Shown here: piece by piece, positions 15,296 to 24,181 of the stretch
Layout of the letters: the number at the start of each line of letters is the position of its first letter
How positions within the stretch are numbered: position 1 is the first letter of the stretch
Assembly (NCBI RefSeq): GCF_024267655.1
Contig: NZ_CP100595.1
Location: 62,001 to 126,000, forward strand
From: Arcobacter roscoffensis
GTDB lineage: Bacteria; Campylobacterota; Campylobacteria; Campylobacterales; Arcobacteraceae
Length of the DNA stretch: 64,000 nucleotides
Direction: 5' to 3'
Position numbers and translations under genes: made by a program
Notes under the pieces: model-generated
Seen by the model: only the letters and a program-made list of their open reading frames with translations
Databases searched by the model: none
What the model was told of the DNA's origin: nothing

Positions 15296-16801
15296 ATGAC
15301 ATTTAACGAATTTAATTTAAAAGAAGATTTACAAAAGGCGATAGACAGTGCTGGATTTCAAGAGCCAAGTCCTATTCAAGAGAAAGCAATTCCTGTTGTT
15401 TTAAGCGGTAAGGATATTGTAGGACAAGCTCAAACTGGTACTGGAAAAACAGCTGCATTTGGTCTTCCAATATTAAATATGATGAAGTGTGATGGTTCGG
15501 TTGAAGCAGTTATAATAGTTCCAACAAGAGAGCTTGCAATGCAAGTTTCTGATGAAATTTTTAGGTTTGGAAAATTTTTAGGTATTAATACAGCAACTGT
15601 TTATGGTGGACAATCATATTCAAGACAATTAAAGAACATTTCAAATGCAAGTGTTCTTATTGCAACACCAGGTAGATTTTTAGATTTATTAAGAGACAAG
15701 AAAATAAATATTAAACCATCTTACGTAGTTTTAGACGAAGCTGATGAGATGTTAGATATGGGATTCCTAGATGACATTAAAGAGATTTTCACTTTTATGC
15801 CTGATGCTAGACAAACAGTTCTTTTCTCTGCAACAATGCCTACGGCGATTAAAAATCTAGCTAAAACGATTTTAGTTGAGCCTGAGTTTATTACAATTAC
15901 AAAGAAAGAAGTAACTAACTCAAAAATTACTCAAACATATTATGTAGTTGATGAGCATGAAAGAGATGATGCTTTAATCAGACTATTTGATTTTAAAAAC
16001 CCAGATAAATCAATCATTTTTTGTAGAACAAAAAAAGAAGTTGATAGATTATCTACATTTTTAGTATCTTTAGGATACATGGCTAAGGGTCTTCATGGTG
16101 ATATGGAGCAAAGACAAAGAGAAGAAGCTATTAGAGCTTTTAAAACATCTAAATTAGAAATCTTAATTGCAACAGATGTTGCAGCAAGAGGACTTGATGT
16201 AAGTGATGTAACTCACGTATTTAATTACCATTTACCATTTGATTCTGAGTCTTATGTACATAGAATTGGTAGAACTGGTAGAGCAGGAAAAGAAGGTATG
16301 GCAGTTTCAATTGTAACTCCACACGAATTTAGAATGCTTAAGAAAATTGAAAAAACTACAGGTTCTAAACTTGAAGCAAAACAAGTTCCTAATATCTCTT
16401 CTGTAAAAGAGAAAAAAGTTACTGATTTAAAACAAAAGATTACAAATCAAGATGTTAAAGATCACGCTTTACAACTTGTTGAAGACTTAAAAGAAGAGTT
16501 TGATATTTCAACTATTGCATTTAAATTAGCTTCAATGATTTCTGAATCTACTTATGTTAAAGGTAACAATAAGATAGGTAAATCAGAAAATGATATTGAA
16601 AGATTAATTGAAAGAGCTAAAAATAGTAGCGGTTCTGATAAAAGAGGCGGAAATAGAAACTCAAGAGGTGGACACAGAGGTGGATCAAGAAATGGTTCAA
16701 GAGGTGGAAGCAATGGAAGAAGAGATTCTAGAAATAGAGACTCAAGAGGTCCTAGAGGTGGAAGCTCAAGTGGTGGAAGCAGAAATAGAAGAAGAGATTA
16801 A
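15296..16801 (+). CDS. deaD: DEAD-box ATP-dependent RNA helicase
   Basis: ATP-dependent RNA helicase of 501 residues. In order it shows the Q motif with SPIQEKAIP, Walker A AQTGTGKTAAF, PTRELAMQ, LDEADEMLDMGF, SAT, and the C-terminal helicase motifs ATDVAARGLDV and HRIGRTGRAGK. The last 55 or so residues are an Arg/Gly/Ser tail (GGNRNSRGGHRGGSRNG and similar), a low-complexity RNA-binding extension typical of CsdA/RhlE-type helicases. AAGG lies seven bases before the ATG. In related bacteria such a helicase works with RNase J (present here at 32107) in RNA decay; that partnership is inferred. Confidence 0.95.
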   Translation: MTFNEFNLKEDLQKAIDSAGFQEPSPIQEKAIPVVLSGKDIVGQAQTGTGKTAAFGLPILNMMKCDGSVEAVIIVPTRELAMQVSDEIFRFGKFLGINTATVYGGQSYSRQLKNISNASVLIATPGRFLDLLRDKKINIKPSYVVLDEADEMLDMGFLDDIKEIFTFMPDARQTVLFSATMPTAIKNLAKTILVEPEFITITKKEVTNSKITQTYYVVDEHERDDALIRLFDFKNPDKSIIFCRTKKEVDRLSTFLVSLGYMAKGLHGDMEQRQREEAIRAFKTSKLEILIATDVAARGLDVSDVTHVFNYHLPFDSESYVHRIGRTGRAGKEGMAVSIVTPHEFRMLKKIEKTTGSKLEAKQVPNISSVKEKKVTDLKQKITNQDVKDHALQLVEDLKEEFDISTIAFKLASMISESTYVKGNNKIGKSENDIERLIERAKNSSGSDKRGGNRNSRGGHRGGSRNGSRGGSNGRRDSRNRDSRGPRGGSSSGGSRNRRRD

Positions 16802-16814
16802 TCTCTTCTTTTAT
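16789..16814. terminator. Palindromic hairpin at end of helicase gene
   Basis: AAGAAGAGAT-TA-ATCTCTTCTT is a perfect 22-base palindrome containing the helicase stop, followed by TTATT. It lies between the convergent helicase and 70-residue genes, so it may terminate both strands. Confidence 0.6.
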
Positions 16815-17026
16815 TAATTATAATAGCTTTTTAAAGCTTTCTTAGCTTTTTTGTAAGCTGCTTTTGTATCTTTACCAAATCCTCTAAATACACCATCTTT
16901 ATTAAAAAACTCAATCATATCAAGCTTTTCTCTAGTTTTTACTTTTACTACTCTAAAAATATCAAACTCGTCTTGTATTTTTTCAATATTTGGAAGATCT
17001 TTCTTAGAAAGAATCGTAACTTTCAT
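16814..17026 (-). CDS. Small basic protein, unknown function
   Basis: Protein of 70 residues that I do not recognise. It is rich in Lys, with the segment VVKVKTREKLDMIEFFNKDG and a C-terminal helix KAAYKKAKKALKSYY, no signal peptide and no membrane segment. The ATG has AAGGAG six bases upstream, which supports a real gene. It is convergent with the helicase and divergent from the phosphate transporter. The basic C-terminal helix would be compatible with nucleic acid or ribosome binding, but nothing specific supports that. Confidence 0.65.
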   Translation of the reverse strand: MKVTILSKKDLPNIEKIQDEFDIFRVVKVKTREKLDMIEFFNKDGVFRGFGKDTKAAYKKAKKALKSYYN

Positions 17027-17284
17027 TTTATCTCCTTTATGTATTTTATCTATATTATATGACTATTATATATAAATAAAAAAAATTTGTCAAATGGAAT
17101 GTAACATTGATAAATAAATTTTTTGAAGAAATTTGAAAAAAAATCAGGAATATAATATAGAGATATGTTGTAATATAGGTATTTTAGTCATAATAACTTT
17201 AAGTTTTCTTAAATGATAAGTAAGGAACTATCCATTAAAATATTAGTAAATTTAAGTTACAAAATGGTTACTAAAAGGGTTACA

Positions 17285-18865
17285 TTGGACATTAAAACAT
17301 ATAACAAGCTTGACAAAGCTACAGATAAAACACTTCCTGGTTTTGCAAAAGTTTCATTGGCATTGCTATTCGTAGCATTAGTATTCTTGTGGTCTTATAC
17401 ATCTCATGGGGATGTTCCTAATAATACATTCTTGATTATTGGTGCAGTATTTGGTGCATATATGGCTATGAATATTGGTGCAAATGATGTTGCAAACAAT
17501 GTTGGACCTGCTGTTGGTTCTAAAGCACTTACTTTGATGTGGGCTATTATAATAGCTGCTATCTTTGAAGCAATGGGAGCATTTATAGCTGGTGGTGATG
17601 TTGTAAAGACAATTAAAAAAGGAATTATCGATCCTGCTTTAATTGCTGATCCACAAATTTTTATCTGGGCAATGACTGCTGCATTGTTATCTGCTGCTTT
17701 ATGGCTTAACTTTGCTACTTCTGTTGGAGCTCCTGTATCAACTACTCACTCTATTGTTGGTGGAGTTATGGGTGCTGGTATTGCTGCTGCTGGTTTTGCT
17801 ATTGTTTCTTGGGGAACTATGGGTAAGATTGCTGCATCTTGGGTTATCTCTCCCGTACTAGGTGGTTTAATTGCTGCTGGATTCTTATATTTGATTAAAA
17901 CCAAAATTGTTTTCAAAAAAGATATGATTAATTCTGCAAAAGTTGTTGTTCCTTATTTAATTGCAATTATGACTTGGGCATTTTCTACTTACTTAATTCT
18001 AAAAGGAATTAAAAAAATTATCAAATTAGATTTTATTACAGCTTCAATTATTGGTTTGATTATTGCTGCTATTATTTATTTTGTTGTAAAACCACTGATT
18101 GCAAAATCAGCAGACAAATTGTCTAATGATAGAGAATCAGTTAATAGTTTATTTACTATCCCTTTAATTTTTGCAGCTGCACTTCTTTCTTTTGCTCATG
18201 GTGCAAATGATGTTGCAAATGCAATTGGGCCATTAGCAGCTATTAATGATGCTATTATGAGTAATGGTATTAACTCTAAAGTAGATATTCCTTTATGGGT
18301 TATGGCTGTTGGTGCCCTTGGTATTGCTGTAGGTCTTGCTTTATTTGGTCCTAAGCTTATTAAGACAGTTGGTTCAGAAATTACTGAGCTTGATCAAATG
18401 AGAGCCTTTTCTATTGCTATGGCTGCTGCTATTACTGTTATTATTGCATCACAACTAGGTTTACCTGTATCTTCAACTCATATTGCAGTTGGTGGTGTAT
18501 TTGGTGTTGGTTTTTTAAGAGAGTATTTAGATAACCATGAAACAAGAGCTTTTCAACAAATAAGAAAGAAGTTTAAAAAACATAAAAAAGAGCTAGATTC
18601 TATGACAACTGAGTTAGATGAGTTAGAAACAATTGAGAAAAAGTCTAAATCTGATTATGTAAGAATCGTTGAATTATACAAAGGTATAGAAGAAAAGCAA
18701 GAAGTTGTTAAACAAGAGAAAAAAGATGTAAAAGAAGCTAAAAGTACAAAATATGTAAAAAGAGATGCAGTTAAGAAAATCGTAGCTGCTTGGATTATTA
18801 CAGTACCAGCTGCTGCAATGTTAAGTGCTGCAATCTTCTTTATGATTAAAGGTATTATGGGATAA
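17285..18865 (+). CDS. pit: PiT-family inorganic phosphate transporter
   Basis: Inner-membrane low-affinity phosphate permease. The two PiT signatures are present: MNIGANDVANNVGPAVGS in the first half and AHGANDVANAIGPLAA in the second. Many membrane helices surround them. Near the C-terminus, a charged coiled-coil stretch of roughly 80 residues (KKFKKHKKELDSM onwards) precedes a last helix. The frame extends to an ATG at 17213 without a ribosome site; TTG at 17285 has AAAGGG five bases upstream and gives MDIKTYNKLDK, so I prefer it. No PhoU-like gene is adjacent; the coiled-coil may stand in for a regulatory domain. Confidence 0.92.
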   Translation: MDIKTYNKLDKATDKTLPGFAKVSLALLFVALVFLWSYTSHGDVPNNTFLIIGAVFGAYMAMNIGANDVANNVGPAVGSKALTLMWAIIIAAIFEAMGAFIAGGDVVKTIKKGIIDPALIADPQIFIWAMTAALLSAALWLNFATSVGAPVSTTHSIVGGVMGAGIAAAGFAIVSWGTMGKIAASWVISPVLGGLIAAGFLYLIKTKIVFKKDMINSAKVVVPYLIAIMTWAFSTYLILKGIKKIIKLDFITASIIGLIIAAIIYFVVKPLIAKSADKLSNDRESVNSLFTIPLIFAAALLSFAHGANDVANAIGPLAAINDAIMSNGINSKVDIPLWVMAVGALGIAVGLALFGPKLIKTVGSEITELDQMRAFSIAMAAAITVIIASQLGLPVSSTHIAVGGVFGVGFLREYLDNHETRAFQQIRKKFKKHKKELDSMTTELDELETIEKKSKSDYVRIVELYKGIEEKQEVVKQEKKDVKEAKSTKYVKRDAVKKIVAAWIITVPAAAMLSAAIFFMIKGIMG

Positions 18866-18869
18866 TTTA

Positions 18870-19256
18870 TTATCCTGTAATAACCTCTTCAATAGAGTCT
18901 ATTAAATCTTTGATTTCAATAGGCTTTCTAAGATACATAGTAAATAAACTCTTTGACTCATTTAGCATATTGTCATCATCTGAATATGCTGATACACCAA
19001 TTATTGGTGTATTAAACTCACTAGAACTTCTAAGTTTTTTACACATTTGAATACCTGTTAAAATAGGCATATTTATATCTGTAACTATTGCATCTATACT
19101 ATTTGAATGTTCACTAAATAAAGAAAGACCTTCTTGTCCATTTTCTGCAATGTGAACATTTCCAAATACAACATTTAAAAGGGAAGATGTTTGTTCTCTA
19201 ATAAACTGATCATCTTCAATATATAAAACTGTTTTGTTTTTTAAATTTTCATACAT
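18870..19256 (-). CDS. CheY-like single-domain response regulator
   Basis: Receiver-only response regulator of 128 residues with acidic pocket YIEDDQF, phospho-Asp60 in IVTDINMPILTG, and the Lys in YLRKPIE. There is no output domain, so it acts by protein contact, for example in phosphorelay or chemotaxis-like control. It is not next to a kinase: it converges with the phosphate transporter (four bases between stops) and diverges from the AEC permease. Its target is not indicated by the neighbours. Confidence 0.9.
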   Translation of the reverse strand: MYENLKNKTVLYIEDDQFIREQTSSLLNVVFGNVHIAENGQEGLSLFSEHSNSIDAIVTDINMPILTGIQMCKKLRSSSEFNTPIIGVSAYSDDDNMLNESKSLFTMYLRKPIEIKDLIDSIEEVITG

Positions 19257-19322
19257 TTAGAAAATATAGCTAAGATTATATTACATTATGATAAAATTCG
19301 AAAAAATAATTTAGGATATACT

Positions 19323-20240
19323 ATCGAAGCACTAGTCTCTGTAGCAACTATATACATCTTTATTCTTATAGGATTTACTTTTAAACGTATTTTTAAAAAT
19401 GAAGTAAATGAAAGAAGTTTTGTAATTTTAAACTTGTATTTTTTACAACCAATTCTTATTTTTTGGGGATTAACTAGAGCTCCTATAACTGAAGAGTTTA
19501 TAATTTCACCACTTATATATTTCATTGCTATATTTATTACTATGGGAATAGCTTTTTTTTACTCTTTAAAGCTTTTTAGAAATGATTATCAAGATAAATC
19601 TATATTCATGGCATCAGCTCTTGTTGGAAATACTGGAAATCTTGGTATTCCTTTAGGAATTGCTTTATTTGGGGAGTCAAGTGTTCCTTATACTTCTATT
19701 TTAAATATTGCAAATATATTCTTTATTTATATTTTCTCTGTTTATTTTTTTGCAGGGGATAAGTTTAAATTTAGTGATGCTTTAAAAGAGATATTTAAAA
19801 TACCTGCTATTTGGTTTGCTGTTGCTGCCTTGGCTTTTAACTATAATGGTTTTGAATTAAGTGATAATTTTGATAAAGTATTTACTATGGGCGCATATGC
19901 TGCTATTGTTATGCAACTTGTAATCTTTGGTATATTTATGTCACAAGTTAGAATAAAAACAGCAAATTGGAAGTTGTCATTAAATATCACACTTTTTAAG
20001 CATATAATTTTACCTATAGTTGGTTTATATGTTATTTTATTATTTAAAATGGATCCTTTTGTTTCTGCAATTATCTTTTTAGAGTTAATAGTGCCTCTTG
20101 CTGTGAATAATGTGAATTTATCAGCTTTATATAATTGTAAACCTATTGATACAACTTTTTCAGTATTAGTTAGCTCGTTTTTCTTTGTTGCTTTAATGTA
20201 TTTTTATATTTTAATTATAAATAGTTTTTTTGGATTGTAA
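19323..20240 (+). CDS. AEC-family permease with apparent ATC start
   Basis: Auxin efflux carrier (AEC) family transporter, multi-pass inner-membrane protein, expected to export or move organic acids. The first membrane helix, EALVSVATIYIFILIGFTF, is encoded upstream of the first usable start codon (TTG at 19434). The frame has no ATG, GTG or TTG before that helix. ATC at 19323 lies six bases after AGGA (19313-19316) and gives a 305-residue protein, the usual AEC length. A TATGATAAAATT promoter-like box at 19287-19298 fits. Conserved GNTGNLGIPLG is present. AUC initiation, a mutated ATG or a sequencing error are the options. Its stop is one base from asnB. Confidence 0.8.
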   Translation: MEALVSVATIYIFILIGFTFKRIFKNEVNERSFVILNLYFLQPILIFWGLTRAPITEEFIISPLIYFIAIFITMGIAFFYSLKLFRNDYQDKSIFMASALVGNTGNLGIPLGIALFGESSVPYTSILNIANIFFIYIFSVYFFAGDKFKFSDALKEIFKIPAIWFAVAALAFNYNGFELSDNFDKVFTMGAYAAIVMQLVIFGIFMSQVRIKTANWKLSLNITLFKHIILPIVGLYVILLFKMDPFVSAIIFLELIVPLAVNNVNLSALYNCKPIDTTFSVLVSSFFFVALMYFYILIINSFFGL

Positions 20241-20241
20241 T

Positions 20242-22032
20242 ATGTGTGGAATTTTAGGAACAAATTTTTTAAACAATAATTTTGCTGCTTCTTTGAAGAT
20301 GTTGAATAATAGAGGACCAGATTATCAAAATTCAATAAAAATTGAAGATAAGCAGTTTGGACATACAAGGCTTGCTATTATTGATTTAGAAGAAGAAGCA
20401 AATCAGCCTATGGTTTTTGATGATATAGTTTTAGTTTTTAATGGTGAGATTTATAACTATAAACAACTTATACTTGATGAGCAATTAGAGTGTAAGACAA
20501 AAAGTGATAGTGAAGTTCTAATAAGACTTTATCAAAAGTATGAATTTGATTTTTTAAATAAATTAAATGGTATGTTTGCTTTTACTCTTTATGATATAAA
20601 AAAGAATAGATATTTTTGTGCAAGGGATAGATACGGTAAAAAACCATTCTTTTATTACTTTAAAGATAAAAAGTTTATTTTCTCTTCTTCTATAAAATCA
20701 GTAGTAAACTTACTTGATAATAAACCAAAACTAAATAAAGTAGCTCTTTCAAAATATATGCAGTATTTTGTCTCTTTTGGTGAAGATACTTTCTTTCAAA
20801 ATATTTTCAAGCTAGATGCAGCTACATATATGGTTTATGAGCCAGATAAAGCCAATGAGCTTAAAAAGAAGCGTTTCTACAAGATAAACACTTATAAAGC
20901 TGTAAAAGACGAAAATGAGGCTTTAGAGAAGATTGAAGAGCTTTTATTTAATTCTATTGAGTCAAGACTTACATCTGATGTAGAAGTTGCATCACTTTTG
21001 AGTGGTGGAATTGATAGTTCATTAGTATCAGCACTTTATACAAAAATCTCAGGAAAAAAAATAAATACTTTTTCTGTTGGATACAATGAGTATAAAAACT
21101 ATTGTGAGTTAGATTATGCAAAGATTACAGCAGAACATATAGGTTCAAATCATAATCCAGTTGAGATATCTAAAAAAGACTTTATAGAGCATTTTGAAGA
21201 TAGTTTAGATGCTTTAGAAGAGCCACATGGTGATTCTGCTGCCATTCCTTTAAATATATTAACTAAAAAAATTCATAAAAGTGGTATAAAAACTGTTTTA
21301 TCAGGTGAAGGTAGTGATGAGATTTTTTTAGGTTATGATAATTATGCTAAGTTTTTAAAATATTATAGTTTTGAGAAAACTTTATCAAGTGATCAGAATG
21401 AATTTCTAGATGATATTATTGGTGCATTGCAAAACAATACTAAAGAGAGTGAGTATTTAAGAAGAATAGTTAAGAAGCAAAATCTTTATAACTCTTTTGG
21501 GGAAATATATACAGATATTCAAAAGAAGAGACTTTTTAAAAAAGTTCCAACTTTTAAAAATGAAAAAGCAAAAAAAGATCCAGTTGATTGGATGAGTTAT
21601 ATTGATTTAAAAATTTGGTTAGGTGAAGGATTACTTTCAAAAGTAGATAGAATTTCTATGAGAAACTCTTTGGAAGTTCGAACGCCATTTTTGGACTATA
21701 ATCTCGTAAACTATATGTTTAGTATTCAATCAGATATTAAAGTTGGAAATACAAATAAATATTTATTAAAGAAAATTGCTTCAAAGTATATCCCTGAACA
21801 AATTATAAATAGAACAAAAAAAGGTTTTAACTCTCCTTTTAATGAATGGCTAAATCAAGAGTATGGAAACTCAATTTTAGAAACTATTCTTGATGTAAAT
21901 AAACATACAAATCTATTTAATGATGAATATGTAAAACATATTTATGACTTATCAAAACAAAGAAAATTTAAACAGCATCTTTACTCATTATTTGTTTTTT
22001 CTTTATGGTACAAAAAAGAGTTTTTATCTTAA
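20242..22032 (+). CDS. asnB: Asparagine synthase (glutamine-hydrolysing)
   Basis: AsnB-type enzyme of 596 residues that makes asparagine, or amidates another carboxylate, from glutamine and ATP. The mature N-terminus begins at Cys2 of MCGILG, the class II amidotransferase nucleophile, so the start is 20242 and not the TTG four codons earlier. NRGPD, FNGEIYNY, the PP-loop LLSGGIDSSLVSAL and SGEGSDEIFLGY are all present. It is one base downstream of the AEC permease. In this phylum AsnB-like proteins can also serve surface polysaccharide modification; no such genes flank it, so asparagine synthesis is the simpler reading. Confidence 0.93.
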   Translation: MCGILGTNFLNNNFAASLKMLNNRGPDYQNSIKIEDKQFGHTRLAIIDLEEEANQPMVFDDIVLVFNGEIYNYKQLILDEQLECKTKSDSEVLIRLYQKYEFDFLNKLNGMFAFTLYDIKKNRYFCARDRYGKKPFFYYFKDKKFIFSSSIKSVVNLLDNKPKLNKVALSKYMQYFVSFGEDTFFQNIFKLDAATYMVYEPDKANELKKKRFYKINTYKAVKDENEALEKIEELLFNSIESRLTSDVEVASLLSGGIDSSLVSALYTKISGKKINTFSVGYNEYKNYCELDYAKITAEHIGSNHNPVEISKKDFIEHFEDSLDALEEPHGDSAAIPLNILTKKIHKSGIKTVLSGEGSDEIFLGYDNYAKFLKYYSFEKTLSSDQNEFLDDIIGALQNNTKESEYLRRIVKKQNLYNSFGEIYTDIQKKRLFKKVPTFKNEKAKKDPVDWMSYIDLKIWLGEGLLSKVDRISMRNSLEVRTPFLDYNLVNYMFSIQSDIKVGNTNKYLLKKIASKYIPEQIINRTKKGFNSPFNEWLNQEYGNSILETILDVNKHTNLFNDEYVKHIYDLSKQRKFKQHLYSLFVFSLWYKKEFLS

Positions 22033-22040
22033 GATAAAAA
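22021..22040 (+). terminator. Perfect palindrome over the asnB stop
   Basis: TTTTTATCTTAAGATAAAAA is a perfect 20-base palindrome that includes the asnB stop codon. As RNA it would form a short AT-only hairpin, so it is at best a weak terminator. Confidence 0.35.
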
Positions 22041-22079
22041 ATTGTAAAATCCAATGATATAAAAAAGAAAAGAGGATTT

Positions 22080-22382
22080 ATGACAGTACTAATACCTGTT
22101 GATAATAAAAGTAGACATGAATGTACTATCGCATCTATTGAAGAGAATAAAGCTTGGGCTTTTATTACTTTAGATGAAGGTAAGATTTCAGATGTTGAAT
22201 TTTATGATAGAAGAGAAGATATTTTAGAGTGGATTGATGCTGTTGTTGTAATAAATGATAAAGAGTATGTATGGCCTTTTATGGATGAAGGAATTATTGC
22301 TTTAATTGCTCCAACACAAAAAAGTATAGATGAAATTGTTGAAGCCTTTTTATTTAAAGACTTGCACGATTTTACTGTTTAA
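22080..22382 (+). CDS. NifX/NafY-like small protein
   Basis: Protein of 100 residues whose pattern fits the dinitrogenase iron-molybdenum cofactor (NifX/NafY) fold: start MTVLIPVDN, central ILEWIDAVVVINDKEYVWPF, then MDEGIIALIAP and SIDEIVEAFLFKDL. Members bind metal clusters or act as small cofactor chaperones. No nitrogenase genes are nearby. AGAGGA lies four to nine bases before the ATG. Its stop overlaps the start of the BluB-like gene (TAATG), so the two are co-translated; this is an unexplained pairing. The assignment rests on overall pattern and is tentative. Confidence 0.6.
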   Translation: MTVLIPVDNKSRHECTIASIEENKAWAFITLDEGKISDVEFYDRREDILEWIDAVVVINDKEYVWPFMDEGIIALIAPTQKSIDEIVEAFLFKDLHDFTV

Positions 22383-22999
22383 TGAAATTTACAAAAAAAG
22401 AGCTAAATGCTCTTGAAAAGATTATTGCTTCTAGACGTGATGTTAGAGGCAATAGTTTTACTTCTAAGAAAATCTCCCAAAAAAAACTAAATAGAATTTT
22501 AAACGCTGCATTACATGCTCCATCTGTTGGATACTCTCAACCTTGGAGATTTGTTATTGTTGATGATAAACAAAAACATAAAGTATATAAACACTTTAAG
22601 AACTCATTTGATAAGAGTAAATTAAAATTTAGAGACAGACCTGTATATAACTCTTTAAAGCTTGAAGGTATAAAAGAATCAAATATAAATATTGCTGTGT
22701 ATTACAAGAAACCTAAGAAAAATGTATTAGGACAAACATATATGAAAAGAACTGGAGAATATTCTGTTGTTTGTGCTATTTTAAATATGTGGCTAACTGC
22801 AAGAGCTATGAATATAGGTATGGGTTGGGTATCTATATTAAAGCCAAAAAAAGTAAATAAAATACTTGATATCAATAAAAAAGAGTATAAATTTATTGGA
22901 TACTTATGTTTTGGCTATGTAAAAGAGTTTTATGATGAACCTGAATTTAAAACTATCAAGTGGAATAAAACTAATAAAATAAAAGACTGTATCTTATAA
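22382..22999 (+). CDS. bluB: BluB-like nitroreductase (dimethylbenzimidazole synthase)
   Basis: Flavoprotein of the nitroreductase superfamily, BluB branch, 205 residues. BluB uses reduced FMN and oxygen to make 5,6-dimethylbenzimidazole, the lower ligand of cobalamin. Family segments seen are RRDVRGNSF, the flavin-binding HAPSVGYSQPWRFVIV, YSVVCAILNMWLTARAMNIG and MGWVSILKP. It overlaps the preceding small gene by one base. No other cobalamin genes are in the window. The sequence diverges enough from textbook BluB that a general nitroreductase role is not excluded. Confidence 0.78.
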   Translation: MKFTKKELNALEKIIASRRDVRGNSFTSKKISQKKLNRILNAALHAPSVGYSQPWRFVIVDDKQKHKVYKHFKNSFDKSKLKFRDRPVYNSLKLEGIKESNINIAVYYKKPKKNVLGQTYMKRTGEYSVVCAILNMWLTARAMNIGMGWVSILKPKKVNKILDINKKEYKFIGYLCFGYVKEFYDEPEFKTIKWNKTNKIKDCIL

Positions 23000-23079
23000 A
23001 TAACTCATATTATCACATAAGCTAAATAATATTTCTATAAATATATAATTCAAAACAAATTTTATATATAGGAGTATTT

Positions 23080-24147
23080 ATGAAAAAAATGATAGGAAAA
23101 TTAGGTGTAACATCTGTAATACTTATTGCAATGTCAATGTCAGCACAGGCTAAAGAGAAAGTTTATAAATTAAAGATGGCTACAACATGGGGTAAAGCTG
23201 CTACTCCACTTATTGATACTGCACACAATCTATCTAAAATGGCAGAAGAGATGTCAAATGGAAGACTTTTAATTAGAGTTGATTCTTCAAATAAACATAA
23301 AGCGCCTTTAGGTGTTTTTGATATGGTAAAAGGTGGACAATATGACATGGGTCATACTGCTTCTTATTATTGGAAAGGTAAAGATATAAACACTTTACCA
23401 TTTACTTCAATGCCTTTTGGTTTAACAGCACCTGAACAATATGCATGGTTTTATCACGGTGGTGGTTTAGAACTTATGCAGAAGGTTTATTCTAAGCATA
23501 ATCTTTTATCTTTCCCTGGTGGAAATACTGGTGTTCAAATGGGTGGTTTCTTTAGAAAAGAAATTAAGACACTTGAAGACTTAAAAGGTCTTAAGATGAG
23601 GATTCCAGGATTTGCTGGAGAGGTTATGGCTAAACTTGGTATTCAAGTTACAAATATAGCTCCAGGTGAATTATATACAGCTTTAGATAGAAATACGATT
23701 GATGCACTTGAGTGGGTTGGTCCATCAATGGATATAAATATGGGATTTCATAAAATTGCTCCTTATTACTACACAGGTTGGCATGAGCCAGCATCAGAAC
23801 TACAAGTTATTGTAAATAAAAGAAAGTTTAATAAACTACCAAAAGATTTACAAACTATTTTAACAACAGCTATTAGAGTTAGTGCTTATGATATGTATAT
23901 TCACAACTATGATATGAATGCAACAGCATGGGCAAAAATGAAAAAAGAACAGCCTAATATTAAAGTTAAAACTTTCTCAAAAGAGATTATGGATGCTATG
24001 AAAAAAGCAAATCAAGAGTTAAGAAATGAGATGTCAGCTAAAAGCCCTTTATTAAAAGAGGTATTAGATTCACAAGATGCTTATATGAAAAAAGCTAGAG
24101 AGTGGACTAAAATGTCTGATTACTTATACTTAAAAGATAATTTATAA
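23080..24147 (+). CDS. dctP: TRAP transporter substrate-binding protein (DctP-like)
   Basis: Periplasmic solute receptor of a TRAP transporter, 355 residues. A Sec signal peptide ends near MSMSAQA (residue 24). The mature protein shows KLKMATTWG, the ligand-binding Arg region LKGLKMRIPGFAGEVMAKLG and DALEWVGPSMDINMGF, which resembles receptors for 2-oxo- or hydroxy-monocarboxylates and aromatic acids. No DctQ or DctM membrane subunits lie beside it, so it is an orphan receptor that must dock to a transporter elsewhere. It has a strong AGGAG site and is followed by a bidirectional terminator. Confidence 0.92.
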   Translation: MKKMIGKLGVTSVILIAMSMSAQAKEKVYKLKMATTWGKAATPLIDTAHNLSKMAEEMSNGRLLIRVDSSNKHKAPLGVFDMVKGGQYDMGHTASYYWKGKDINTLPFTSMPFGLTAPEQYAWFYHGGGLELMQKVYSKHNLLSFPGGNTGVQMGGFFRKEIKTLEDLKGLKMRIPGFAGEVMAKLGIQVTNIAPGELYTALDRNTIDALEWVGPSMDINMGFHKIAPYYYTGWHEPASELQVIVNKRKFNKLPKDLQTILTTAIRVSAYDMYIHNYDMNATAWAKMKKEQPNIKVKTFSKEIMDAMKKANQELRNEMSAKSPLLKEVLDSQDAYMKKAREWTKMSDYLYLKDNL

Positions 24148-24152
24148 TATCA

Positions 24153-24180
24153 ATTTAAGAGCAGTTTTCTGCTCTTAAAT
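24153..24180. terminator. Bidirectional terminator between dctP and the Fe-S subunit gene
   Basis: ATTTAAGAGCAG-TTTT-CTGCTCTTAAAT, a perfect 12-base stem with a four-base loop, sits between the convergent genes and is flanked by A/T-rich sequence on both sides. Confidence 0.88.
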
Positions 24181-24181
24181 A

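Noticed and set aside
21672-21686. GTTCGAACGCC resembling a tRNA T-loop
   Set aside because: It lies inside asnB and encodes the conserved VRTPF segment; no acceptor or anticodon stems surround it.
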